Shown in pieces: positions 23,230-30,991 of a stretch of DNA of 64,000 nt. Below the pieces are notes generated by a model. The model had not been told where the DNA came from. It searched no databases and worked only from the letters and a program-made list of their open reading frames with translations. Position 1 is the first letter of the stretch, and every line of letters begins with the position of its first letter. The DNA is from Thamnaconus septentrionalis (taxonomy: Eukaryota; Chordata; Actinopteri; Tetraodontiformes; Monacanthidae), in contig CM020502.1 of the NCBI GenBank assembly GCA_009823395.1, positions 2,661,001-2,725,000 on the forward strand, written 5' to 3'. A program made the position numbers and the translations under genes.

Positions 23230-23597
23230 TATATTATTATTATTATTATTATTGTTGTTGTTGTTGTTGTTGTTGCAATCGTTCGCTCCCACCACAGTAG
23301 CGAACCACCTTCACAGTCGTCGTCCCTCTGTTTGATCCCCCTTCCCTCGCAGACCGCCCAGGCCTGGTGGACGCCCCGCTGGTGGAGCGGCTGCAAGACA
23401 CCATCGTCCAAGTGCTGCGGCTCCACCTGCTGGCCAACCACCCCGGCGACAACTTCCTCTTCCCCCGGCTGCTGCAGAAGCTGGCCGACCTGAGGGAGCT
23501 GGTGACGGAGCACGCTCAGCTGGTGCAGGACATCAAGGAGATGGAGGACACATCGCTGCACCCGCTCCTGCAGGAGATATACAGGGACATGTACTGA
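11801..23597 (+). CDS. ppara: Peroxisome proliferator-activated receptor alpha
   Basis: A nuclear receptor that binds fatty acids and, as a heterodimer with RXR, activates fatty-acid oxidation genes. Coding exons: 11801-11984, 14621-14787, 17804-17942, 19924-20123, 20880-21122, 22321-22564, 23353-23597, all with GT-AG borders and matching phases, giving 473 residues (human 468). The order is: acidic N-terminal A/B region (1-92), C4 zinc fingers from Cys96 with the P-box CEGCKG and the [16 protein letters not shown] segment, a hinge, then the ligand-binding domain from about 231 to the AF-2 helix [10 protein letters not shown] at the end. Ligand-contact residues Ser286, Tyr320, His445 and Tyr469 are present. 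The sequence fits alpha better than beta or gamma ([40 protein letters not shown]). The start has a strong context, CACCGCCATGG. Teleosts usually have two alpha copies; I cannot tell which this is. Confidence 0.96.
12030..12595. mobile_element. hAT-like MITE rich in AAGTA motifs
   Basis: It starts with TACTTAAGTAAAAGTATGG-type sequence and ends in GTACTTTGTTACTTCCCAC then CTCTG. This resembles the common fish element whose ends read CAGWGGTGGGAAGTAAC in reverse. It has no coding capacity. Confidence 0.55.
12790..13290 (-). pseudogene. LINE reverse-transcriptase C-terminal remnant
   Basis: On the minus strand, two frames give broken pieces of the C-terminal end of an L2-like non-LTR retrotransposon protein. 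One contains [14 protein letters not shown], and the other contains [18 protein letters not shown] followed by a short hydrophobic tail. Frames shift between the pieces, so it is inactive. It lies antisense inside a ppara intron. Confidence 0.8.
14005..14530. mobile_element. Non-autonomous hAT-like transposon with 8-bp duplication
   Basis: The left end is CAGTGGTTCTCAACCGG and the right end reads ACCAGTTGATCACAACGCTG, an imperfect inverted partner of the left. The 8 bases CCTTAAAG lie directly on both sides (13997-14004 and 14531-14538), the duplication length of hAT elements. Related copies occur at 15607 and 47185. A decayed reverse SINE is nested inside at about 14140-14320. Confidence 0.85.
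14140..14320 (-). mobile_element. Decayed SINE fragment nested in a hAT element
   Basis: It reads, in reverse complement, the conserved SINE body (CACCCTGGACAAG, GGCCACATTGAG) and ends with CGCTAACCACTGCGCC, the reverse of the tRNA-like A-box region. An internal part is deleted. It begins with a (CCAT)n patch that corresponds to the element tail. Confidence 0.8.
14621..14787 (+). CDS. ppara: ppara coding exon 2 (first zinc finger)
   Basis: Acceptor CCCCCTGCAG before 14621, donor GTGAGA at 14788. It encodes residues 62-117: a Pro/Ser-rich part and then the first zinc finger with cysteines 96, 99, 113 and 116, ending exactly at CEGCK. This is the conserved exon border of PPAR genes. Confidence 0.97.
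15354..15398. repeat. (CA)n microsatellite
   Basis: A nearly perfect CA run of about 45 bases with a single AA interruption. Confidence 0.95.
15607..15760 (-). mobile_element. Partial hAT-like element copy
   Basis: It starts with CAGTGTTTCTCAACTGGTGG and continues with GTTTTGATTGGGTCGCATC, the reverse complement of the right half of the element at 14005-14530. The other end could not be located, so the copy looks truncated or decayed. Confidence 0.65.
17355..17580. mobile_element. L2-like LINE tail with TTGAA repeats
   Basis: A (TTGAA)n run is followed by AGCCTTTAACCCTTTGTCATTGTA-like sequence, the typical 3' end of fish L2-type elements in reverse orientation. A similar tail occurs at about 51709. 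It has no coding part. Confidence 0.45.
17804..17942 (+). CDS. ppara: ppara coding exon 3 (second zinc finger)
   Basis: Acceptor CCGCCAG before 17804, donor GTGAGT at 17943. It encodes residues 118-163: [20 protein letters not shown], then the second finger with CQYCRFHKC and LSVGMSHS. The D-box region keeps CERNC. Confidence 0.97.
18030..19330 (+). repeat. Tandem triplication of a unit of about 430 bases
   Basis: Three adjacent, diverged copies lie in the ppara intron after the second zinc finger, roughly 18030-18458, 18459-18902 and 18903-19330. Shared landmarks in each copy include GCATTAG or CATTAGC followed by TTAGCTTCCTTCT, a TGAAAAACC- or CGAAAAACC-type segment, TGGCCTCGC or similar, CTTTGGCAAGAG-like sequence and GCTAACTGCTAACTGC. 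No coding potential. It is a local tandem duplication and does not match the dispersed repeats elsewhere in the window. Confidence 0.85.
19924..20123 (+). CDS. ppara: ppara coding exon 4 (hinge)
   Basis: Acceptor ATCTTAG before 19924, donor GTAAAC at 20124. It encodes residues 164-230: [18 protein letters not shown], then a charged hinge and the segment [20 protein letters not shown]. Reading through the donor would meet a stop four codons later, so splicing is needed. A (GGA)n tract lies in the intron just upstream (about 19756-19783). Confidence 0.96.
20256..20660. repeat. Large imperfect inverted repeat (two facing LINE-like tails)
   Basis: The left arm (about 20256-20357) contains ACTATGCAAATTTCCCCAAT and the right arm (about 20519-20660) contains its complement ATTGGGGAAATTTGCATAGT. 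Inside, TTTTTCCGACCTTTTGAC (20364-20381) faces GTCAAAGGTCGGAAAAA (20486-20502). A related single tail lies at about 55446. The structure could fold back in RNA or DNA. It lies in the ppara intron before coding exon 5. Confidence 0.8.
20880..21122 (+). CDS. ppara: ppara coding exon 5 (start of ligand-binding domain)
   Basis: It encodes residues 231-311, from [17 protein letters not shown] to FQNLDLNDQ, with donor GTGCGT at 21123. The acceptor is a tandem CAGCAG: using the first AG would start the exon at 20877 and add one Gln. The second AG gives the junction that matches mammalian PPAR alpha. The loop after helix 1 (about residues 255-271) is roughly a dozen residues longer than in mammals. 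Confidence 0.95.
21123..22320 (+). other. ppara: ppara intron after coding exon 5
   Basis: Non-coding. It includes a poly-T run near 21154, a short (GAT)n run near 21185 and two CCAATC-type patches near 21335 and 21720. No recognisable gene or complete transposon. Confidence 0.75.
22321..22564 (+). CDS. ppara: ppara coding exon 6 (ligand-binding domain)
   Basis: It follows ATGAACCCAG and has donor GTAAAA at 22565. It encodes residues 312-392: [20 protein letters not shown], then [20 protein letters not shown] and ending FVAAIICCG. The AF-1-independent coactivator-groove helices are intact. Confidence 0.97.
22795..23101 (-). mobile_element. hAT-like element fragment
   Basis: The right end reads, in reverse complement, CAGTGTTTTTTAACTACTG followed by TGGCGCAGCACAATAGTG-like sequence, a common fish hAT end. 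The left part near 22795 contains CATGGCCCGCCACCAACC. The left end is not clear. Confidence 0.55.
23200..23273. repeat. (ATT)n and (GTT)n trinucleotide repeats
   Basis: Adjacent ATT and TTG runs lie close to the acceptor of the last ppara exon. Confidence 0.9.
23353..23597 (+). CDS. ppara: ppara last coding exon (helix 10 to AF-2)
   Basis: Acceptor CCTCGCAG before 23353. It encodes residues 393-473 from [16 protein letters not shown] through [13 protein letters not shown] to the AF-2 helix [10 protein letters not shown], with TGA at 23595-23597. All residues typical of the AF-2 activation helix are present. Confidence 0.97.
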
Positions 23598-23745
23598 CGG
23601 GGGTGGGGAGGGTGAATGGGACTTGATCCATGGGACTTGTCTTATCAGCTGACAGTTGTCGTGAGCCGACCGTGCGTGAGCAGCGTGAAGATTCTTAGAC
23701 AATCGCCCGATGACGTAGAAGCCTGGAATGCAGACTCAACGCAAT

Positions 23746-23821
<76 letters not shown>

Positions 23822-24740
23822 CGAGAACTATTTGGGAATGTAGGGGTAAAAGCACTAAATTAGTCTGGAGTTTTCTCTACATCATCCTAATATTTACATT
23901 ATTTGATCATGCACCAGGGACCTTTCCTGTACTCCTCCGTCCATTGATGGATTAATTGCCACTCATTGCCAGGTGCCATAACATTTTGAAAGTTTCCATT
24001 AAGTGCCTGTCAAGTGCCTTTAGCGCGCCCCTCCCTGTACTCACACCCCGGCGCTCGAGCTTCATTTCTAAGACTAAAAATGTCGCCGTTAGATCAGGGA
24101 ATTTTCTTGCATGAAATGGCAGGTAGTGGAAAACCGGAGGATTGTAAAGCAGGGAAAAAAAGAGACGGATAATGTAAGCAGCTTCCAATGAAAAATACTG
24201 TTATCTGTTGAATTGCATTATATGTCAGTCTATTTTTGTCTTATCTATGTAAACAAGGAATGTTTGTTTCAACCCAAACCAAACTCATCGGGACCTTGTT
24301 TTGGGGCGGAATAAACCCTCGGCGGTCAGTAGCTAATATTTTGACCACAAACACGTCTATCTGTTGAGCCAGTTTGTGTTTTGTAAATGTGACGGAGAAT
24401 GTAGTGAGCGCGCGGCGCAAGGGGCGTGTGCATGTGCAGACAGCGGAACACATAAACAGACAGAGCCTCATTCGCTGTACGAGGACTTTCCCCTCCAAAC
24501 ACACTGCACACGTGTTTGTGAAGAGTTCATGTCTTGTGAACAATAATAAATGCTTTTGCTGTTCCAGTTACAAACAATCATAACCCAAAACAGAATAAAG
24601 ATATCTATTTATTTAATTACCTTATTTCTCCTTTATTTGCTAAATCACATGAACATTAGCTCTGGATAACTCAGCTAATTGAATAAACGTTGGAATTTGC
24701 TGTAATACTGTGAATAAAATCAAATCACACGTGACACTTG
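23598..24740 (+). other. ppara: ppara 3'UTR and poly(A) signal candidates
   Basis: Non-coding sequence following the stop. It holds a (CA)n tract of about 70 bases at 23749-23818. AATAAA hexamers occur at 24545, 24594, 24682 and 24713, any of which could end the mRNA. The next gene starts about 550 bases further on. Confidence 0.6.
23749..23818. repeat. (CA)n microsatellite in ppara 3'UTR
   Basis: A perfect CA run of about 70 bases that starts about 150 bases after the stop codon. Confidence 0.95.
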
Positions 24741-25200
24741 AATTAACCTTAACAGCAGTAATGTTCTTAATTTTCTCTGTCAAGCCAATAATGTTATTCC
24801 CAACACTTGTGTTTTTTCTTCAGATGACGTAGGTGTACTTTGGCATGGATTTTTTTTTAATTATATTTTTTCTTTGCTATTAAATCATTTTATGATATTT
24901 ATTCCGCCTTGTTTGCTACCCTCTAGGTGGATTTCATGCACACAACAAACATTTCCATATTATTCCATATTAAACATATTATTTGAAGCATATTCATGCC
25001 GCCTTATGGGGAACATGATGATGATTTTTTTCTAAATAATCTAAATATATGTGAAAGCTGGGATTAATATATATATATTTTTAAAAAAGTTAAATGACTG
25101 TAAAATTGTTATTATTTAAAAAAAAAAAAAGAAAGAAAGAAAAAGAAAAAGAAAAAAGAAGAAGAAATACGAGCATTCTTACGGTCGTTCACACCCCAGT

Positions 25201-25214
25201 CCACTAGGTGGCGG
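25201..25214 (+). promoter_or_regulatory. Perfect CTCF core motif
   Basis: CCACTAGGTGGCGG matches the CTCF core CCASYAGRKGGCRS at all 14 positions, forward-oriented. It lies 83 bases before the cdpf1 start codon, in the promoter region between ppara and cdpf1. Occupancy is inferred. Confidence 0.5.
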
Positions 25215-25296
25215 TGCAACATCATGGAAAAAAAAATCTACCACTGGCAGAACAACCAGGAAATGCAGTTGTTTTCCCCCTGTCCCGAACCGAACT

Positions 25297-25409
25297 ATGG
25301 AGCCGACTTTAAGCGAACTATCTCAACAAATATTTACATGCCAACTGTGTGATTTGAGCAGCCCGTTTTCTTACTACGGCCAGAAACCACCAAACACCAG
25401 AGCTATTGT
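25297..25409 (+). CDS. cdpf1: cdpf1 exon 1
   Basis: Residues 1-37 plus two bases. It contains the first cysteine pair, and a GTAAGT donor follows directly. Confidence 0.9.
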
Positions 25410-26127
25410 GTAAGTGGACAGGAAGTAGTTCTGGAGTGTGTCGCGCAAAAGCTAATGCTGTTAGCTGCTAATATCTGAATAAATGCAGTTACGTTGCCGG
25501 CTGTTCATGCCCTAACGCAAACACACACACACACACACAGCTTCAGTGTCATTGTGAAGTTCTGAAACTCGACCCTAAATCCATTAATTTACTTCGCTCT
25601 CGTTCATTAGGTTGCTTGAAGAGTGTTACGTGACCAAGGACCCCTTTTGTCCGGACAAGGAAAGGTTTTTAGTGCTGGGCTCCGACTGCAGTCTGTGCAG
25701 AAAGCTAGTTTGTGTTGGATCGGTAAGAAGGCCTAATTTGTTTTGTTTAATTATTCCACACTTTACTGATGACGATGAAGTAACTGTAATTCGCTTGGAC
25801 TTCTAAACCCGCTGTGTTGACAACATTTTGCAGTTAAAATAAGGGAACATCACATATGTGGTTCCTTGATAATTTGGTTTGGTATGTGTATTTATAGATA
25901 AGATCTAAATTAAATCATTGATGCTGGGTGTATTTACTGTTTATGTGAAACTGAAAGCGTTTGCTGCATGATGCTCATTTTCCCCCTCCCCTTGTCAGGA
26001 ATGCAGTCTCTTTTACACCAAGAGGTTCTGCATGCAGTGTGTGAAGAAGCACTTGGACCAGTTTCCCCATCAGATCCAGGCTGAGCTGGCCAAGAAGAAG
26101 CAGAGCTCTAAGGCCACTGTCTCGTGA
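25297..26127 (+). CDS. cdpf1: Cysteine-rich DPF motif domain-containing protein 1
   Basis: A small conserved protein of unknown biochemical function, 117 residues here (human 123). Exons are 25297-25409 (donor GTAAGT), 25611-25722 (donor GTAAGA) and 25999-26127, with TGA at 26125-26127. Cysteine pairs suggest metal binding: CQLC (15-18), CSLC (64-67), CVGSEC (72-77) and CMQC (86-89). The name-giving DPF is at 48-50 in YVTKDPF, followed by LVLGSDCSLCRKLVCVGS, then FYTKRFC. This matches mammalian CDPF1, which also lies next to PPARA. The start is the first ATG of the first exon and gives a product of family length. The C-terminal tail is Lys/Ser-rich. No signal peptide or membrane segment is seen. 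Confidence 0.93.
25611..25722 (+). CDS. cdpf1: cdpf1 exon 2
   Basis: Acceptor TTCATTAG before 25611. Residues 38-75 with the DPF motif and the central cysteines. Donor GTAAGA at 25723. Confidence 0.93.
25999..26127 (+). CDS. cdpf1: cdpf1 exon 3
   Basis: Acceptor CTTGTCAG before 25999. Residues 76-117, with the last cysteine pair (CMQC), a helix-like KKHLDQF segment and a basic tail, then TGA. Confidence 0.93.
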   Translation, partial: ECSLFYTKRFCMQCVKKHLDQFPHQIQAELAKKKQSSKATVS

Positions 26128-26167
26128 TGTTAGACTGGAGGCCCATCATCTGCACACGGCAACAGTA

Positions 26168-26184
26168 AATAAATGTCCAATAAA
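26168..26184 (+). terminator. cdpf1: cdpf1 poly(A) signals
   Basis: Two AATAAA hexamers (26168-26173 and 26179-26184) lie 40-57 bases after the stop codon, giving a very short 3'UTR. Confidence 0.7.
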
Positions 26185-28480
26185 CGTCTCTCCAAGAGAC
26201 ATAGAAGTATTTTCAATCATGCCATGTGAAAAGGACAGGGAAACTGAAACTTTATTTAAAGTGTTCTTTGTGTTATCTGTTTTGTTTGCATATGACCCAG
26301 TCCACTGATTTACTGCAAATAGAAATAGCTCTGAATTTTTTTTAAGTACAACATGTGAAGTCGTTTTAAAAATATATCATTTAAAAAACACAGCTTTTTT
26401 TTTTTTTTAAAGATCATTTAGTAGTGTTTTACCTCCTTTTATTTTATTTTTCCACCAGTAACACTGTTTCCAAGTATAGTGACATCTTGTTTTTCTATTA
26501 TTCAGAAAACATCTTAGAGCAATGGTATTTTTACATGGTGTGTTGCAAGGCGCTTGAAAAACAAAGACGTATGATGCAGTGTAAAAAAACAAATAGCTCA
26601 AACAATAACTCTTTTGTGTTTGTTCAATTGTGGCCGTCGCAAAATTTTTAATGTGACCTTTCTAATTTTTTTTTTTTGACTTAAATGGGTGAATGATTAT
26701 TATTCTAATCAACTGTTTTCATCCATGTCGACGCGGTGCACTGTTGACTTCTGTGAAGCCCTGACCAAAATAGCTTTTCTTTGTTGTCTTTTAACTAAAC
26801 AGATGAACCCTGCGACATCTCTGTGCTGCCTCATGGCTCTTTTTTTTTTATCGTGAGTCACAACGTGTGAATTATTTGCTACAGTTGCATCATCCCAGTC
26901 GGTCACACTCATCAATGTTTTTCCAATTGCAAACGCTTAAAAAATAACTAAATCAACCCCGTCGAGCTGTTGTTCCGTGTCACAAAAACATACGTGTCTC
27001 TAAACCAATCCAGTCAAGGGTCAATCATTCATTAAAAAAATGAAATAAATTCTATATATATATGTATATATATATATATATATAATAAAATATTTTAATC
27101 TCCAGTGGTGCACAGTTTGCAGGCACGTAAACACGTTCTGGATTTGAGTGCGAGTGTGGCGATAACATTGATACAGCAGATGGCCTCGCTGTATGCATCA
27201 CGAGATGTTTGACTCCTTTTTTTTCTCCATGGATTAATTGAAACAGCATGGCCTCCGAGGCCGGCCCAGAGATTTTTTTTTTTTTTTACTGGCAACCGCT
27301 GCAGAGGAATGCAGAGTGAGGCTCGGCTGCAGAGTTGAGCTTGGGACATGGCTAACAAATGTGCACAATGAGCGCCTTCCAGCTGCAGATGCGCTTCGCT
27401 CGATGGCTGCAGGATCCCTTAGCGTCTCTGTGCTGTGCAGGCAGCAAATTCAATAACCTACACATCGACACCGACTCCTTCTCCAGTGTGTGTGCGAGGG
27501 GAGGGAGGGTTTTTTGGCGATCTCCGATGTCCCTTTTGCACCACTTTCTGTTTCCTCCGCCACCATGTTCATGAGCACAACACAAGCAATTAGAAGCAGT
27601 GAAGCACATAAACCGCCCCTGTGGCACCGGCGGTGAAGTCTGACAGAGATAGGCACTGTGCCAACCATGACGGAAGACTCTCTACGCCAGGGATGATGTC
27701 ATCGTAACCGGAGGGAGGGGAGGGGGGTGGTGAGGTGGAGGGAGAGCCACTTGCGGCTGTTGTTGTCGTCGTCGTCGTCCTCTACACGCACTCCTGTCGC
27801 ACAGTAACCGTGAGGCTACGTGTGAACTGGCTTGCGTTGATTAAATCAAAGTTGCTTTGGCTTTGAAGCCTTTTAACTGGCAATATGTGGGTGATATCTG
27901 TCAGCATTCACTGATTCCCTTTGTGATTGAGCAGCCTGCAGGGAGGCAGACCTTCAATACGGCTCATTTTACACTGCATGAGCAGTGAGATCGAGTGATA
28001 TCTCAGGTACCTGAGTGTGTGCAGGTAAGTTTCCAAGCCCTTTATTCTTCTTTTTTTAAGAAACAAAACAGATATTTGCAATCAACACAAGAAAACCTCT
28101 CTAGGTTTCCAGTAATGGCTGATTTAGCCCTCTGTTGACAGCCCCCTTGCAAAAAAGAAAAGAATGCTGAAGCCTTCGCCTCCCGCGTGTTTTTGAGGGT
28201 GCGGCCGTGTTCGTTCCCTTTGTGACGTCACAAAGAGGCGATTCCTGCATGCACGCGAAAACTTTGAGATAGGGTGGGGGACGGTGACGAGTGAGTGAGT
28301 CGAGACTTCCCGTGGTTTCTCTGTGCGCGAGTGTGGCGGTCGGTGCACGGTGAAACATTTTTTTTCCCCCTTTAAATAAAAGATTTATTTAACAAGTCGC
28401 AGAGAATAATTAGGCCACGTTCATGTGTGAAAGTTAATCCAATCGTGAGCCGTGTTGTTGTTGCCTTCTCTCCGCCGCTC
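26185..28480. other. Intergenic region between cdpf1 and cdkn1b
   Basis: About 2.3 kb without a gene. It has poly-T runs near 26398 and 27279 and an (AT)n run near 27055-27085. The part from about 27700 is less AT-rich and leads into the cdkn1b promoter. No transposon is recognised. Confidence 0.6.
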
Positions 28481-28489
28481 CGCGCGCGG

Positions 28490-28536
28490 TGGGCGGTCCC
28501 TCAGCAGACCAATGAATCGCGTCCCTGTTTTAAATA
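28490..28536 (+). promoter_or_regulatory. cdkn1b: cdkn1b core promoter elements
   Basis: A GC box GGGCGG (28491-28496), a CCAAT box (28509-28513) and a TATA-like TTTAAATAG (28528-28536) lie in order about 500 bases before the start codon. They sit in a CpG-rich patch, which fits a growth-regulated promoter. The start site would be near 28560. It is inferred from sequence motifs. Confidence 0.5.
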
Positions 28537-28587
28537 GTCCTTTGATGTCAACTTTTTTGTTCCTCACTCGCAGCTCCGTCTAACGCC

Positions 28588-28608
28588 ATGTTGGCTGTTA
28601 TGACTTGA
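28588..28608 (+). promoter_or_regulatory. Short upstream reading frame in the cdkn1b leader
   Basis: The ATG in the context CGCCATGT opens a six-codon frame ending in TGA. A second small upstream frame starts at about 28812 (17 codons). Mammalian p27 leaders also carry an upstream frame. Whether these lie in the mRNA depends on the start site. Confidence 0.35.
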
Positions 28609-29030
28609 CTTGTTGTTTTCGTCAGCAGCTCCCTTTACTACGGACCTGACAGGAGTAGCAGTCTGTTTTTGGGGAGGGGAAGGAAAATTAAACTACCTCC
28701 TGCGCTCATTTTTGGAGTCTCGGCTTTTCCTTCTCTCTCTCTCTCTCTCTCTCTCCCTTTCCCCCTTTTTCTCCTCCATTTCTCTCGCCGCGTACGCATT
28801 TTTTCTTTTGGATGATACGCGCCGTTCCAGTGACTTTGCATTTTAAAAAGCGGAATACTACGTGAGGAAATACGAGTTCCCTTTGGAAGGTTGCGGCTCT
28901 TTGGCGAGTGAGCAATTTTTTTTTTCTTCTCTCCCCTCAATCATCCCGACCCCTCACCCCTCGCTTGCCATCAACACCACCACCACCACCGCCACCCCCC
29001 TCTCCCTGGATTGTCACTCGCTCGTCCAAA

Positions 29031-29433
29031 ATGTCAGATGTCGGCCTTTCCAATGCGAGCCCGACGTTGGAGAGGGTCGATGCGCGGCAGCCGGACGCCG
29101 CCAGGGCTCCGGTCCGCAGGGCGCTCTTCGGCTTACCTGACCGCTCGGAGGTGCGTCGCTATTTGAACGAGTCGATCCAGGAGGGCGTGCGGGAATTTCG
29201 CGAGGAGTACAATTTCGACCCGGTCGCCGAGAGGCCGCTCACGCCGCGCAATTACGAGTGGGAGGAGGACGACAACGCGCCGGACTTTTACCGCAGACCG
29301 CCCCACGGAAACCCCGGAGCCCGGCAGCGGGATGCGGACTCGTCCGGGGAGGACAGCCGAGCCTCGGGTGCCGAGGAGGAGGCTCGACAGCCGGAGAGGG
29401 ACGGCTCCAGGAAGAGACGGTCGGGGCATTCAG
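29031..29433 (+). CDS. cdkn1b: cdkn1b coding exon 1
   Basis: It encodes residues 1-134 and one base of codon 135: the whole kinase-inhibitory domain and the acidic linker. The donor is AG|GTGATT at 29432-29439. The start codon is the first in this frame with a p27-like N-terminus after it. Confidence 0.93.
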
Positions 29434-29449
29434 GTGATTTTTCGCGCGC

Positions 29450-29485
<36 letters not shown>

Positions 29486-30031
29486 TCCTTTGGGAGGTAA
29501 AGGGGGGGACTTGGGGGGCTCGAGCCCGTGGCACCGCAGTGCAAAGGGCGTGGATCAGCAGTTCACAGTGTGTTGGGGAGGGTTGGGGGGGTTCAACCTG
29601 AGGGTACCAGCAGCTCAGGTCCAGGGGGCGAGGAGGAGGAGGAGGAGAGGGACCGGAGAAGTTCCTTAAGACGCGTTGAAAGTCACTTGACCTCTCGTCA
29701 AGAGTTGACGGGGCTGACGGCTCGAAGGCGTATCGCTCTCTTGTTTACGGAGCGTAGCTTAGCCTTTTCTCCGCCCATGTCAGGTTGTCTGCTTTTTGGT
29801 TTAGTAATTTATCGTTTTATATGTATACATAAATATAGTTAAGCACCCTCGGCTTAACTTAACCAAACATCTCGCCTTGCCCCCCCGCCAACAGGTGACC
29901 GTTGCCATGGCGAAGGTCCGAGCAAAAGGTCGCACAGCGAGCCGGACGACGACGAAGAAGAGCCGGGCAGCGGGGCGCCTCGGGCGGCCACAGCCGCGGA
30001 GGAGAGTGCGGCGGCCGCGGAGGTCCCATGA
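29031..30031 (+). CDS. cdkn1b: p27Kip1-like cyclin-dependent kinase inhibitor
   Basis: Binds cyclin-CDK complexes in the nucleus and holds cells in G1. Coding exons are 29031-29433 and 29895-30031; total 179 residues (human 198). The N-terminus SNASPTLERVDARQ is p27-like rather than p21- or p57-like and keeps Ser10. The cyclin-binding motif RALFG is at 30-34, the same numbers as human. The CDK-binding part keeps Phe62 and the YEWEE and DFY segments, but human Trp60, Phe64 and Tyr89 are replaced by Tyr60, Pro64 and Arg88. A basic bipartite stretch spans 127-130 and 145-146. The exon border is in the same place as in mammals. The C-terminal QTP phosphodegron is not found in this frame; the tail is Glu/Ala-rich and ends at TGA 30029-30031. 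A sequence error in this GC-rich tail could explain that. Confidence 0.9.
29434..29894 (+). other. cdkn1b: cdkn1b intron 1
   Basis: A 461-base intron with a (GT)n tract at about 29454-29485 right after the donor. Acceptor CCAACAG before 29895. Confidence 0.8.
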
Positions 30032-30048
30032 GAGCAAAACGGCGCCAG
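29895..30048 (+). CDS. cdkn1b: cdkn1b exon 2 (C-terminal coding and start of 3'UTR)
   Basis: It begins after CCAACAG and codes 44 residues plus part of codon 135, then TGA at 30029-30031 and 17 untranslated bases to a good donor CAG|GTAAGG at 30046-30054. Mammalian CDKN1B likewise has a short second coding exon followed by a 3'UTR intron. The stop is close enough to the last junction not to trigger decay. Confidence 0.75.
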
Positions 30049-30771
30049 GTAAGGAGACGTCGCCACGACACCGACCTCCGCTGGCCCCCGTTGTGACTTA
30101 ATAACACCACTTTTGACGCGACCGCTTCGTGCTCTTGTATTCGGGGCGCTTGTATCGCGTTACCAGCATGTTTTACGAGGAGCACGGGTCGGAACAGCTG
30201 CACGCAGCTTCACGAACCGACACTCGCCGCGCTAAAACTCTACTGCCGCGCACTGAAACGACTCGGTGTCGCCGCATTGGACTCGATCGCGTCGCAGTTT
30301 GATATTCGGCTGTCATATAGGGAGCTATGAAGGCTTTACTCGCTCGATAATAGTCAGCCAGTAGCTGCGCACAAGTTTTATGTCCTGCACGAGGATACCA
30401 GCACGCACGTCAACCACTCGGAGGAAAAGAAAAAGTGAAAAATAATATTTCGCATGCAAACGCCCGTATGTCGAAGACTGTTCGACCCTCGTGTTCCAGC
30501 CCTTTTCTCTATTGCACCATTCAACAGCCTGTTTCCTCTTTTTTCCACCCCTCCATGTCTCACAGAGCGGGGCGACCTGTTGCTGGTGGAGAACTGCAGC
30601 CTTTCTCTTCGTTCTGACTAAATGTGTAAAAACAACAGCAGCAGCAGCCCCGCGCTAAAGAAGGGAGGAAGGAGAGGCTGCAGAAGCACTGAATACGTAC
30701 ACTATCATGTTTTGGCACTCATTTCAAGTAAAAGAGGAAAAAAAGAACGAAAAAAGAAAATGCCTCAAAAG

Positions 30772-30788
30772 CAGCAGACAATGTAGCA
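30772..30788 (+). promoter_or_regulatory. miR-221 target site
   Basis: CAGCAGACAATGTAGC (30772-30787) is complementary to bases 2-17 of miR-221, and the following A makes an 8-mer seed site. Established: mammalian CDKN1B carries two miR-221/222 sites. Confidence 0.75.
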
Positions 30789-30865
30789 GTGTGCAAATAG
30801 ATTTTTGCCCATCTTATTATTATTGTTTTGGTTGTTTGTTTTTTTACATCTACTACCTATGTTTC

Positions 30866-30875
30866 AGATGTAGCA
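30866..30875 (+). promoter_or_regulatory. miR-222-type target site
   Basis: CAGATGTAGCA includes the 8-mer ATGTAGCA (30868-30875), and its CAG extension matches the base pairing of miR-222 rather than miR-221. It lies 87 bases after the first site, a spacing seen for paired sites. Confidence 0.7.
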
Positions 30876-30935
30876 CATAAAAGAAGAAAGCACGTTATTG
30901 CTTTTCATACTTTTTCTTTTTCGTTCAGTGTATTT

Positions 30936-30937
<2 letters not shown>

Positions 30938-30988
<51 letters not shown>
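30938..30988. repeat. (GT)n microsatellite in cdkn1b 3'UTR
   Basis: A GT run of about 51 bases with no interruption, downstream of the two miR-221/222 sites. Confidence 0.95.

Positions 30989-30991
<3 letters not shown>

Noticed and set aside
30566..30617. Coding continuation of cdkn1b into a third exon
   Set aside because: The in-frame stop at 30029-30031 lies before the exon 2 donor, and the mammalian gene has the same non-coding third exon. It would code only if the exon 2 frame is wrong.
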